DNA from: an uncultured Clostridia bacterium
GTDB taxonomy: Bacteria > Bacillota > Clostridia > Christensenellales > CAG-917
Reading direction: 5' to 3'
DNA length: 64,000 nt
NCBI GenBank assembly: GCA_949286725.1
Contig: CASECZ010000001.1
Span: 1 to 64,000 of the forward strand
The translations under genes and the position numbers were made by a program. Below are positions 1 through 7,334 of the stretch, one piece after another (position 1 is the stretch's first letter; each line of letters opens with the position of its first letter). Under the pieces are notes generated by a model that saw nothing but the letters and a program-made list of their open reading frames with translations, had not been told where the DNA came from and ran no database searches.

Positions 1-38
1 GGCACTATGGCGGGTGTTTGAATAAACAAGTGCGGCTT

Positions 39-281
39 TTAGGCATTGTGGTGCGGCTGTCGCCACACCACAAACCTTCGCGCTTCGCGCTCGGGCGCCG
101 CAAACAAGCCCACGCCACGAAAAAGACAACAAAAATAAAACGAAAAACCAATTGGATTGTTTTCGCAATCGGTAATATCGCAGGAGTAACATTTGCCGTC
201 GCATCGTTTTGCTCTGTCGCAATAGTCAAAGTGCTTACATTGAGAGCAGATAAGTTTGCTGTTCTTTTTGCAGTTTTCCAT
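39..281 (-). CDS. small cysteine-rich hypothetical protein
   Basis: 80 residues. The first 45 carry about nine cysteines in CxxC-like spacings (CSQC, CDRAKRC, CYSC), which looks like a small zinc-binding knuckle. The last 30 residues are low in such features and may be read-through into decayed sequence. Its ATG overlaps the stop of the upstream ORF (TAATG), and a GAGGAGG Shine-Dalgarno lies in the end of that ORF, so translation is probably coupled. I do not recognise a family. Small Cys-rich proteins next to short acidic proteins are common in phages and conjugative elements, so an accessory origin is inferred. Confidence 0.5.
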   Translation of the reverse strand: MENCKKNSKLICSQCKHFDYCDRAKRCDGKCYSCDITDCENNPIGFSFYFCCLFRGVGLFAAPEREARRFVVWRQPHHNA

Positions 282-544
282 TACGCAACCTCCTCGAAGT
301 CGTCCAGATGGACGTGTTCAAACATGGCACCGTACTCGAAATACAGTCTGCCGTTTTTATCCGTCAGAAGGTCGTAAGTGATAACGCTTATTTTGCCCCT
401 GTCGGTGACGGCTATCTGGATTTCGTTTTTGGCAGCATCGATTCCTACGATGTTGAAGGTGATGAATTCTTCACCGTCATAGAGTTCGAATTCTGAGAGA
501 TAATATCTCTTGAATTCAGGAATTTGGGAAACTTTGTTTTCCAT
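281..544 (-). CDS. small acidic hypothetical protein, phage-like
   Basis: 87 residues starting at ATG 544, eight bases after GGAGGT. An upstream non-ATG start at 559 lies in front of this Shine-Dalgarno and is less likely. The sequence is acidic with alternating beta-like segments (EEFITFNIVGID, KISVITYDLL), suggesting a small beta-barrel. No catalytic motif is visible. It overlaps the start of the Cys-rich ORF downstream, forming a two-gene unit. The style matches uncharacterised phage or ICE proteins of Clostridia; the function is unknown. Confidence 0.55.
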   Translation of the reverse strand: MENKVSQIPEFKRYYLSEFELYDGEEFITFNIVGIDAAKNEIQIAVTDRGKISVITYDLLTDKNGRLYFEYGAMFEHVHLDDFEEVA

Positions 545-690
545 AGGATTTACCTCCAAATTTATTTTGCCTTTCGGCAGTAGCTGAGCAGCACCGATTG
601 AGCATAGGTCTGTCTATTGGAAGTAAAGAAACCAGAAGTCAAACGGCCACGAAAAAATATTGAGTTGGAGTTGTTAGATTTACAGGGCAA

Positions 691-723
691 AAGAAAAAGC
701 CGAGAAGAAAATCCTTCCCGGCT
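691..723 (-). terminator. intrinsic terminator
   Basis: On the minus strand GCCGGGAAG pairs with CTTCTCGGC around a short loop, followed by TTTTTCTTTT. It would end transcription from the decayed frame at 730-850. Confidence 0.6.
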
Positions 724-833
724 TCACCGTTATGAGTCATTCAATTTTTCAGCGATATTTTTTCGCATTGACTTCTGCGAAATCTGTGCTACGCTGAGCC
801 TCCCGAAACGGCAAAATTTGGAGAAAATAAAAT

Positions 834-852
834 AGACGGCAGTAAGCCGTCT
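834..852 (-). terminator. small hairpin, probable terminator
   Basis: AGACGGC and GCCGTCT form a perfect 7-bp stem. On the minus strand it is followed by ATTTTATTTT. It sits directly after the stop of the fragment at 851. Confidence 0.5.
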
Positions 853-980
853 AGTTTGTATAGTTGCCGTGTTCATCTCTTTTCTGCGTCAAGTAGAAGT
901 CTGACCATTGTGGGACGTAAACTTCGGTATTGATTATGATACCGGCAACACCTTTAATGCAAAAATAACAGAGCCGCGAG
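851..980 (-). pseudogene. headless gene fragment
   Basis: About 40 codons in one frame, ending at TAG 851-853, with natural-looking composition (IIINTEVYVPQWSDFYLTQ). Upstream the frame runs into the duplicated tRNA-Ser 3' end, so the fragment has no start or ribosome-binding site. It is best read as the 3' end of a truncated gene. The family is not recognised. Confidence 0.35.
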
Positions 981-996
981 TTCAAACGCGACTCTG
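969..996 (-). terminator. hairpin behind the truncated tRNA copy
   Basis: CAGAGTCGCG and CGCGGCTCTG pair with one mismatch; on the minus strand TTATTTTT follows. It stands directly after the partial tRNA-Ser 3' end at 999-1018, as a tRNA terminator would. Confidence 0.5.
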
Positions 997-998
997 TT

Positions 999-1018
999 TG
1001 GCGGAGGAGGAGGGTTCG
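999..1018 (-). repeat. partial copy of the tRNA-Ser 3' end
   Basis: Sixteen bases (999-1014) are identical to the 3' end of the intact tRNA-Ser at 1161-1176, including the encoded CCA. Four more match after a one-base gap. The rest of the tRNA is missing. Such a remnant arises from tRNA duplication and decay or from site-specific integration at a tRNA 3' end. Confidence 0.7.
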
Positions 1019-1040
1019 TAAGGAGCAAAGCGACGGAATA

Positions 1041-1092
1041 GCGGCAAGGGAGCAATCTGTTGCGCACGCTTTGCTGCGCCTGCTCCCGCCGC
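1041..1092. repeat. long imperfect palindrome
   Basis: GCGGC (1041-1045) plus GGGAGCA (1048-1054) pair with TGCTCCC (1081-1087) plus GCCGC (1088-1092), leaving a two-base bulge. An inner GCGCA/TGCGC stem caps it. There is no T-run on either strand, so it is not a simple terminator. Confidence 0.6.
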
Positions 1093-1131
1093 GTCAGCGT
1101 CAGGTTGCGAATCCCTACGCAAAAGCTATGG

Positions 1132-1159
1132 AAAACCCACCGTCTTGCGGTGGGTTTTT
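1132..1159 (-). terminator. tRNA-Ser terminator
   Basis: ACCCACCG and CGGTGGGT form a perfect stem with a 5-base loop, flanked by A and T runs. It begins directly after the CCA end of tRNA-Ser on the minus strand. Confidence 0.85.
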
Positions 1160-1160
1160 C

Positions 1161-1253
1161 TGGCGGAGGAGGAGGGATTCGAACCCTCGAACCGCTTTTG
1201 ACGGTTACACGATTTCCAGTCGTGCGCCCTCGACCAAACTAGGCGACTCCTCC
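1161..1253 (-). tRNA. tRNA-Ser (anticodon GGA)
   Basis: 93 nt including an encoded CCA. The acceptor stem GGAGGAG pairs with CTCCTCC with discriminator G. The anticodon loop CTGGAAA gives GGA. There is a long class II variable arm, and the T arm reads GAGGG-TTCGAAT-CCCTC. It decodes UCC/UCU serine codons. A promoter about 150 bases upstream implies an unusually long 5' leader. Confidence 0.95.
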
Positions 1254-1408
1254 AAACTGTATAAAGCGGCTTGCCATCGACGCGCCGAGGCGACAATGAC
1301 CAGCCGTACCTGTCAAAGTGGGTGGCAGTTGGATGAGGTGGAAAACAAAACCACTCGATCCAACTGTCGATCCGAGAGCAAACGCTCCGAGGAAAACCCA
1401 ACGACAAG
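1254..1408 (-). ncRNA. structured transcribed leader upstream of tRNA-Ser
   Basis: Between the predicted start site near 1402 and the tRNA lie about 150 bases without an ORF. They hold a strong hairpin at 1326-1366: a 9-bp perfect stem CAGTTGGAT/ATCCAACTG continued by GAGTGG/CCACCTC with one irregularity and an A/T loop. It may be only a long tRNA precursor leader, or a small RNA cotranscribed with the tRNA. No Rfam family is recognised. Confidence 0.35.
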
Positions 1409-1437
1409 ATTATATATGACGCGGCTCGTTTTGACAA
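1409..1437 (-). promoter_or_regulatory. sigma-A promoter for tRNA-Ser
   Basis: TTGTCA (1432-1437), 17-bp spacer, TATAAT (1409-1414) on the minus strand. Confidence 0.75.
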
Positions 1438-1550
1438 GTCTTTTCCGAGGAATTTTTGACGGAAATTTCGCACTTTTTCCGCACGTTTTTCCGTGCCTGC
1501 CCAATCGGGGTTTCAAGTGCTGAAAACGACCTCGGAAAGTGCTTTTCGGG

Positions 1551-2702
1551 TCAACCGAGCATTTCGTCCGCAAGCGCCTTGCAGAGCTCGTCGATGTTGT
1601 CGGGCATCGTCGAGCGGCAGGTTATCACGGTATCGGCGAAAACGACGTCTTTCTGCTGTTCGAGCAGGGCGCGCATCTGACGTGCGGACACGGGTGCCCA
1701 GGAGCCGTTTTCTATAAAGCCTATCTTGCGGTTGCGGTAGCCTTTCGCCTTGATATGGCTGATGAATTCCTCTGCCGCGGGGAATATGCCGCCGTCGAGC
1801 GTGGGTGCGGCGATTATCATACGCGGATAGCGGAAAGCGTCTTCCACTGCTTCGGCGACGTCGCAACGGGCAAGGTCGCTTGCCGACACTTTCTCTCCCC
1901 TGCTTTCGAGTTCGGCAATCATCTTCTTCGCCGCCTGTGCCGTGTTTCCGTAGACAGAACAATACGCGACGAACGTGCCCTCGGTTTCCGCCGCGTAGCG
2001 GCTCCACGTGTCGTACAGCCCTATATAGTAGGCAAGGTTGTCGGACAGCACGGGACCGTGCAAAGGACATATCGTTTTGACGTCCAGACCGCCGAGTTTG
2101 GCAAGCAACGCCTGCACCTGCGCGCCGTACTTGCCGACTATGTTGAAATAGTATCTGCGTGCCTCGCATGCCCAGTCGTCGTCATCAGCGTCGAGGGCTC
2201 CGAATTTGCCGAAAGCGTCCGCCGAGAACAGCACGCCCGCCGTCTTGTCGAAGGTGACCATGACTTCGGGCCAATGCACCATGGGGGCGGTATAAAACGC
2301 CAGTTCATGCGCGCCGAGAGAGAGCGTGTCGCCCTCTTTCACGACCAGTTTGTTTTTGAGTTCGGTTTTGAAGAACTTTGCGCACATGTCGAAGGTTTTG
2401 GAATTGCCGACGAAAGTGGCGTCGGGATAGGCCTTCGCAAAGGCTTCGATGCCCGCCGAATGGTCGGGCTCCATATGCGAAATGACGAAGAAATCGGGTT
2501 TGGCACCGTCGAGAGCGGCGGCGAGATTGCTCATCCACTCGTCGACTTTGGCTTTGTCGGCAGAGTCGAAGACCGCGATTTTGTCGTCTTTGACGACATA
2601 GGCGTTGTAAGAAATGCCCTCGGGCACGACGTACTGACCTTCGAAAAGGTCGATTTCTCTGTCGTCGACGCCGATATAAATGATGTCGTTTGCGATTTTC
2701 AT
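1551..2702 (-). CDS. flavodiiron protein (FprA family oxygen/NO reductase)
   Basis: 383 residues, normal for the family. It reduces O2 (or NO) in the cytosol using electrons from rubredoxin or a similar donor, protecting anaerobes. The N-terminal metallo-beta-lactamase-like domain (1-240) carries the diiron ligands: HMEPDH (H76, E78, D80, H81), H143 in VHWPE, D162 in SADAFG and H215 in LHGP. The C-terminal flavodoxin domain (about 243-381) has the FMN phosphate loop CSVYGNTAQ. It is the last gene of a probable rho-DUF2804-fprA run, 19 bases after the DUF2804 gene. No rubredoxin domain is fused, so the donor is encoded elsewhere. O2 versus NO preference cannot be read from the sequence. Confidence 0.93.
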   Translation of the reverse strand: MKIANDIIYIGVDDREIDLFEGQYVVPEGISYNAYVVKDDKIAVFDSADKAKVDEWMSNLAAALDGAKPDFFVISHMEPDHSAGIEAFAKAYPDATFVGNSKTFDMCAKFFKTELKNKLVVKEGDTLSLGAHELAFYTAPMVHWPEVMVTFDKTAGVLFSADAFGKFGALDADDDDWACEARRYYFNIVGKYGAQVQALLAKLGGLDVKTICPLHGPVLSDNLAYYIGLYDTWSRYAAETEGTFVAYCSVYGNTAQAAKKMIAELESRGEKVSASDLARCDVAEAVEDAFRYPRMIIAAPTLDGGIFPAAEEFISHIKAKGYRNRKIGFIENGSWAPVSARQMRALLEQQKDVVFADTVITCRSTMPDNIDELCKALADEMLG

Positions 2703-2721
2703 AAAATCTCCTCCGTGAGTA

Positions 2722-3750
2722 TTACCACGCGTTCACAACGTATTCGCAGAATGCGTACATATCCTTTATTTCGATGCGGGTGCCGTCGTCGAGAACGGCA
2801 TATCCGTTCCAGAGTCCGTGCACCTGATGCGTCTTCATCCCCAGCATACCGAGCACAATAGCGCCGCTCTTGTTGTCGTAAAACGGCGTCATAGTGACGT
2901 CGAACCTGCCGTCGTCGGACGTGAAATGCCAGGGTTTCATCCAGGCGTTGTCGTCGCCGGGAAATTTTTCGACGTCGACCGCTCCGATTTTATGGGCTTT
3001 GCCGTCGTAGAACAGGCAGGTTTCCGTGGCGTTTTCTTCGTTGCCGATTTTCCAGGTGATTTCAAACCCGAAGAGTTTGCCGTCGATATAGGTTGACCCG
3101 TTGCCCCAGTACCACACGTTTTTGTGCGGCCACACGCCTCTGCCCCAGTCCAGCACGGCAAAAGTATTCTGCTTGTCGAACACAAACAGCTTTTTGCCCC
3201 AGCGAACCGTGCCTTCGCAAGGCATGCAGTTCTTTTTGGTGGTGAGGAAGAAACAGTTCGGTCTGCCGTCGAAAGGCGTCACAATCGTGATGTTCTCGTC
3301 CTCGGGGCGGAAATACATATTCAGTTTAACCCTGAAATCCTTGCCGCGCGCCTTGCCGCCGAAGAGTATCTTTCTTCGTTCGGCGCAGGTGTCGAATTCG
3401 AGGTAAGTTCCGTTGTAGTCGAAGCGGAAAAAGTTGGGCGTGTCGGAGTGCGGCGGCAGTCTGAACCTGCGTTGCGTGAAAGGAACCACCGTGGTAGACG
3501 CTATTCGCTTCCCCGCTTGCAGGTCAAGAAGCGTTGCCGACGCCGCACTGGCAACCGATATGTTGAAGAAACATACCTGCAACATTAGTTTGCCGTCGGA
3601 TATCTGATAGAAATCCCACTCTTTGAGCCGCGACGCGGGTTTTGCCAGTTTGCTGTTGTAGTTGAAAAGATTTCTTCTTGCCCACCCTGCCGTCGCCAAT
3701 GTTCCGTCTTCACGCAGAAGTTCGGTCGGGGTCGTAATTTCCTTTTGCAT
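2722..3750 (-). CDS. DUF2804 family protein
   Basis: 342 residues. Recognised by the family's overall text: an N-terminal PTELLREDG, conserved NYN after residue 25, a W-rich beta-strand series, WGRGVWPHKNVWYWG in the middle, and a C-terminal CEYVVNAW. The role of DUF2804 is not established; the all-beta pattern resembles lipocalin-like or AttH-like folds. No signal peptide or membrane segment is present, so it is probably cytosolic. The ATG follows a GGAGAGGA Shine-Dalgarno. It lies 29 bases downstream of rho and 19 bases upstream of fprA, probably cotranscribed. The linkage to Rho gives no clear functional hint. Confidence 0.8.
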   Translation of the reverse strand: MQKEITTPTELLREDGTLATAGWARRNLFNYNSKLAKPASRLKEWDFYQISDGKLMLQVCFFNISVASAASATLLDLQAGKRIASTTVVPFTQRRFRLPPHSDTPNFFRFDYNGTYLEFDTCAERRKILFGGKARGKDFRVKLNMYFRPEDENITIVTPFDGRPNCFFLTTKKNCMPCEGTVRWGKKLFVFDKQNTFAVLDWGRGVWPHKNVWYWGNGSTYIDGKLFGFEITWKIGNEENATETCLFYDGKAHKIGAVDVEKFPGDDNAWMKPWHFTSDDGRFDVTMTPFYDNKSGAIVLGMLGMKTHQVHGLWNGYAVLDDGTRIEIKDMYAFCEYVVNAW

Positions 3751-3779
3751 AATCTTCCTCTCCTTGCGGATTTGTAAGG

Positions 3780-5279
3780 TCAGTTCGACTGACGCCAGTT
3801 ATATCCTTTTTGTTGCCACATTTTGAACTGCAAATTGAGTTGCTCGACGAATTCTTTGTTTGAAGACGTCTTTACGAGCATATTAAGCAGGTTTTCGGTC
3901 GCTTCGGCACTGTCGCCGACGGACAGCATCTTACGCACGCCCCACGTTCCGGCGAGTTCGCTCGGCGTGAGCAGGAGCTCTTCTTTTCTCGTGCCGCTCT
4001 TGGCAAGATCGATTGCGGGGAAAATCCTGCGTTCGCTGAGTTTGCGGTCGAGGTGAATTTCCATATTGCCCGTGCCCTTGAACTCTTCGAAAATGACTTC
4101 GTCCATACGACTGCCCGTGTCGATGAGCGCGGTCGCTATTATCGTGAGCGAGCCGCCGTTCTCGATGTTGCGTGCCGAACCGAAAAAGCGTTTGGGACTG
4201 TGCAGCGCGCCGGGGTCGACACCGCCCGAAAGCGTTCTGCCCGTGGGAGGTATCGTGGTGTTGTATGCGCGTGCAAGGCGCGTCAGACTGTCCATGAGAA
4301 TGACAACGTCCTTGCCCATTTCCACAAGGCGTTTTGCACGGTCGAGCAACATTTCGGCGGTTTTGGTGTGATGTTCGGGCATCTCGTCGAAGGTGGAATA
4401 CACCACTTCGCCTTTGACGGAGCGTTGCATATCCGTGACTTCCTCGGGACGTTCGTCGATGAGCAGCACGAAGAGCACGATTTCGGGATAGTTCTCCGCG
4501 ATGGAACCCGCAATCATTTTGAGAAGGGTCGTTTTGCCCGCTTTCGGCGGCGACACGATTATGCCTCTCTGCCCTTTGCCGATTGGCGCGACGAGGTCGA
4601 TGCAACGTATAGCGTAGTCGCGCGGGCGGGAAGGAATTTCGAGACGCAGTCTTTCGTCGGGGTAAATGGGGACGAGGTCGTCGAAGTTGGGACGTTTGCC
4701 CACCGATGCGATGTCCACGCCGTTGATGGAAATCACGCTGACGACAGCCGCGGGTTTGCCGTCCTGAATGATTTTGCAGGTGGCTTTTACCTTGTCGCCT
4801 TTACGCAGTCCGTACTGCTTGATCTTCGCCGCATGAACATAGGCGTCCATTTCGTTGCATTCGCAGTTTTTCACGCGCAGGAAACCGTATCCGTCGGGGT
4901 TGATTTCAAGGAACCCTTCGCGTATCTGGTCGCCTTCTTCCTTGCGCTTCTCGTCGTAAAACGACGCCGCCTTTTCGACGGGTCTGCCGTTTGAACGGTA
5001 ATTTTTGCCATCTTTTCCCGCAAAAGTTCTGCTCTCGCGCGGAGATACGGACGGCGCGGTTTCGGCGATTGCGGGACGTTCGATTTCCGTTTCCTTTTTC
5101 GGACGACCGCGGCGCGGCGCTTCGGGAGGAGCCATTTCTCCGGATGTTATTTTGAGTATAAGGTCGATGAGTTCCGCTTTGTTTTTCTTGGTAGGCGAAG
5201 AAACGCCCACTTCTTTGGCGATGTCGCGAATTGTGAAAATGCTCGTGGCGTCCAGCATTTCCTTGGTGTAATTAGACAT
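3780..5279 (-). CDS. rho: transcription termination factor Rho
   Basis: 499 residues. A hexameric RNA-dependent ATPase that releases RNA polymerase at Rho-dependent terminators. Domains: SAP-like Rho N-terminus (1-43), a charged insertion rich in P, R and K (about 45-115), cold-shock-type RNA-binding domain (116-195, GYGFLRV) and RecA-like motor. Walker A is SPPKAGKTT (243-251), Walker B VVILMD (325-330), and the Q-loop SGGVDPGAL starts at 351. The insertion makes it longer than the E. coli protein; such insertions are frequent in Bacillota and Actinomycetota and bind extra RNA. The start follows AGGAGG. A perfect 10-bp hairpin 30 bases upstream of the start may matter for autoregulation. Confidence 0.97.
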   Translation of the reverse strand: MSNYTKEMLDATSIFTIRDIAKEVGVSSPTKKNKAELIDLILKITSGEMAPPEAPRRGRPKKETEIERPAIAETAPSVSPRESRTFAGKDGKNYRSNGRPVEKAASFYDEKRKEEGDQIREGFLEINPDGYGFLRVKNCECNEMDAYVHAAKIKQYGLRKGDKVKATCKIIQDGKPAAVVSVISINGVDIASVGKRPNFDDLVPIYPDERLRLEIPSRPRDYAIRCIDLVAPIGKGQRGIIVSPPKAGKTTLLKMIAGSIAENYPEIVLFVLLIDERPEEVTDMQRSVKGEVVYSTFDEMPEHHTKTAEMLLDRAKRLVEMGKDVVILMDSLTRLARAYNTTIPPTGRTLSGGVDPGALHSPKRFFGSARNIENGGSLTIIATALIDTGSRMDEVIFEEFKGTGNMEIHLDRKLSERRIFPAIDLAKSGTRKEELLLTPSELAGTWGVRKMLSVGDSAEATENLLNMLVKTSSNKEFVEQLNLQFKMWQQKGYNWRQSN

Positions 5280-5310
5280 ATTGCCTCCTGGTATGAAAAA
5301 GTTTGAGCGT

Positions 5311-5334
5311 CTCCTTCCGCATGCGCGGAAGGAG
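5311..5334 (-). promoter_or_regulatory. hairpin in the rho leader
   Basis: CTCCTTCCGC and GCGGAAGGAG form a perfect 10-bp stem with an ATGC loop, between the MBL-fold gene and rho. There is no adjacent T-run on the minus strand, so it is not a good terminator. Its CCTCC strand can also pair with the AGGAGG of rho, giving a possible alternative structure. Confidence 0.45.
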
Positions 5335-5383
5335 GCTTTATATGCTTAACTCGGAATCTTTTGTAAATACGGGCAATTCCCCG

Positions 5384-6037
5384 TCAGTCGGAAAATCTTT
5401 CCAAAACAAAGACTTTTGTGCTCTCGCCGTCAAAGTCCGCGCGGTCGAATTCGACGGTGTCGGAGTCGACGTAAACGATGTCCTCGTCCTCGAACAAGTC
5501 GAGAAATTCGTTGAGGCGCGCGATATCGAATTCGCAATCGCGGGTTTTGAAGTGCATCGGAATGACAACGTCGGGCATGATGCGGTCGACGAATTCCTTT
5601 GCCTGTTCCGCATCTATGGTGTAGTTGCCGCCCACCGGTATCATCAGGACGTTGACGGGAGCTATGCTCTCGACGAGCATCGCGTTGCACTCCTCGCCGA
5701 TGTCGCCCATATGGCAGAGGTCAACACCGTCCATACGGAACTTGAACACGAGGTTTTCGCCGCGCACCGCACCGTTTTTGTCGTCGTGGAAGGTGCGACG
5801 GGCAAGAATGTGTACGCCCTGGATGTTGTAGGCTCCCGCACTGGCGATGATTTCGGGGTTGCCTTCCACGGAGTCGAGATAATTGTGGTCCTTGTGGCTG
5901 TGGCTTATCGTGACGATATCGGCCGAAACTTTCGGCATACGGTATCCCACGTATGGGTGATAGGGGTCGGTGACAACCGATGTGCCGGTGCTCTCTTCGA
6001 GACGGAACGCGGAATGACCCAGCCAGGTGATTTTCAC
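5384..6037 (-). CDS. metallo-beta-lactamase-fold metal-dependent hydrolase (UPF0173-like)
   Basis: 217 residues, cytosolic. The fold is shown by MKITWLGHSAFRLE at the start, the metal site SHSHKDHN (about residue 46), CHMGDIGEE near 110 and PMHFKTRDC near 160. UPF0173 proteins resemble UlaG-type lactonases, but substrates of most members are unknown. It begins 12 bases after the PRPP synthetase stop and is probably in the same operon, which does not identify its substrate. The start has a GGAGG Shine-Dalgarno. Confidence 0.85.
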   Translation of the reverse strand: MKITWLGHSAFRLEESTGTSVVTDPYHPYVGYRMPKVSADIVTISHSHKDHNYLDSVEGNPEIIASAGAYNIQGVHILARRTFHDDKNGAVRGENLVFKFRMDGVDLCHMGDIGEECNAMLVESIAPVNVLMIPVGGNYTIDAEQAKEFVDRIMPDVVIPMHFKTRDCEFDIARLNEFLDLFEDEDIVYVDSDTVEFDRADFDGESTKVFVLERFSD

Positions 6038-6049
6038 TTTTTCCTCCTG

Positions 6050-7210
6050 TTATTTCTGCTGTCGCTTGTTTATGCTGTCGACAAGCTGATGAATTTTTTC
6101 GAACGGGTCGAGGAGGTTGGATACCGCCTCGTTGAGATTGCCCGCCGCTATAATGTATGCGAGATATTTGGACATATCCGCTTCGATAAACCACTCGCAG
6201 TCTTTGAGTTCGGGTATACGGTAGGCGAGATTGGTGCTGATTACCGCGTCGAACAGTCCTTCTTCATAGGCTTTGTTGAACTTGTCGACGCCTTCGGTAA
6301 AGAGTGCGAAGGTGGCGGAAAGGAACACTCTCTGCGCGCCTTTTTCTTTGATTTCCTTTGCAAGTTTGATGATGCTGTCGCCCGTCGCAATCATGTCGTC
6401 GGCGACGAACACGTTCATACCCATGACGGGGCTGCCGATGTATTCGTGCGCGATAATCGGATTTCTGCCGTTGACGACGTTTGCATAGTCGCGGCGTTTG
6501 TAGAACATGCCGAGGTCAAGACCGAGGACGGACGCGTAATACACGTTTCTGCCCATTGCGCCCTCGTCGGGAGATATGCACATCAGGCTGTTCTTGTCCA
6601 GTTTGACGTCGGGAAAACGCTTTGTCAGCGCTTTGAGTATCTGATAGGTGGGAAAATAGTTGTCAAAGCCCATAAGCGGCACGGCATTCTGAACGCGAGG
6701 GTCGTGCGCGTCGAACGTGATGATGTCCGACACCCCCATACTGGCGAGTTCGTGCAGCATGAGCGCGCAGTCGAGGGATTCGCGGCTGGCTCTGCGGTGC
6801 TGACGCGCGGCGTAAAGCATGGGCATTACGACCGTGATTCTTTCGGGTTTGCCGTTTGCCGCGCAGATTATGCGTTTGAGGTCGGCAAAATGCTCGTCGG
6901 GAGTCATAGGTATCTGTTTGCCGAGGAAGTTGTAGGTGACACCGTGATTCGATACGTCGCAAATGATAAACAAGTCTTTGCCGCGGACGGTTTCCATAAT
7001 CATACCCTTGCCGTCGCCGTTGGTGAAGCGCGGGCATGTGGCTTCGATTATGAAAGTGTCTTTTTGCAGGGTGTTTTCGGTGTCAACCGACTTGTACCAT
7101 TCGATAAGTCTTTTGTCAATGAGTTGGGTAAGCTCTTTTGCGCCGGGGGTTGCGATGAGCGCGAGAGGCGCTTTCGGAGTGTTCGTGCTGAACGAAAGTT
7201 TGGGTGTCAT
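6050..7210 (-). CDS. ribose-phosphate pyrophosphokinase, long variant
   Basis: 386 residues from ATG 7210, which has AGGAGG eight bases upstream; a more upstream ATG (7246) would precede this Shine-Dalgarno and overlap the promoter. PRPP synthetase transfers pyrophosphate from ATP to ribose-5-phosphate, feeding purine, pyrimidine, His, Trp and NAD synthesis. Visible are the metal-binding region FDAHDPRVQNA and the PRPP loop FVADDMIATGDSI, typical of the phosphoribosyltransferase fold. It is about 70 residues longer than the usual 315, with insertions in the N-terminal half. This divergent long form occurs in some Clostridia. Its activity is inferred from the motifs. Confidence 0.85.
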   Translation of the reverse strand: MTPKLSFSTNTPKAPLALIATPGAKELTQLIDKRLIEWYKSVDTENTLQKDTFIIEATCPRFTNGDGKGMIMETVRGKDLFIICDVSNHGVTYNFLGKQIPMTPDEHFADLKRIICAANGKPERITVVMPMLYAARQHRRASRESLDCALMLHELASMGVSDIITFDAHDPRVQNAVPLMGFDNYFPTYQILKALTKRFPDVKLDKNSLMCISPDEGAMGRNVYYASVLGLDLGMFYKRRDYANVVNGRNPIIAHEYIGSPVMGMNVFVADDMIATGDSIIKLAKEIKEKGAQRVFLSATFALFTEGVDKFNKAYEEGLFDAVISTNLAYRIPELKDCEWFIEADMSKYLAYIIAAGNLNEAVSNLLDPFEKIHQLVDSINKRQQK

Positions 7211-7236
7211 CTCGTTCCTCCTGTTTTGATAAATTG

Positions 7237-7265
7237 AGTATAACAAAGAAATTGTAGGATTTCAA
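7237..7265 (-). promoter_or_regulatory. promoter of the PRPP synthetase operon
   Basis: TTGAAA (7260-7265), 17-bp spacer, TATACT (7237-7242), minus strand, about 25 bases upstream of ATG 7210. Confidence 0.75.
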
Positions 7266-7334
7266 TTATTTTTCTCTACTTTCGAGAATTTCTGCGCGCA
7301 ACGCGTGCAGGCGGTGCGAAAATCGTGCAAACGC

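Larger units (their letters stand above)
560..998. other. gene-poor accessory stretch with decayed coding fragments
   Basis: No complete gene is seen. On the minus strand a frame ending at a TAG at 851-853 reads back through GIIINTEVYVPQWSDFY and similar protein-like text to about 975, but no start is visible. A second minus-strand frame ending at 730-732 (SVAQISQKSMRKNIAEKLND) is also headless. Three minus-strand hairpins interrupt the stretch (around 691-723, 834-852 and 969-996). This fits the eroded end of a mobile element, which is an inference. Confidence 0.4.

Noticed and set aside
617..835. 72-codon plus-strand ORF
   Set aside because: TTG start, runs through two minus-strand terminator hairpins and has no Shine-Dalgarno.
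1539..2861. 440-codon plus-strand ORF opposite the flavodiiron gene
   Set aside because: Antisense shadow: the minus frame has all diiron motifs, and the plus frame has no recognisable domain. The same applies to the long plus-strand frames at 5303-7237, 11266-13362, 35867-38827 and 42733-45828.
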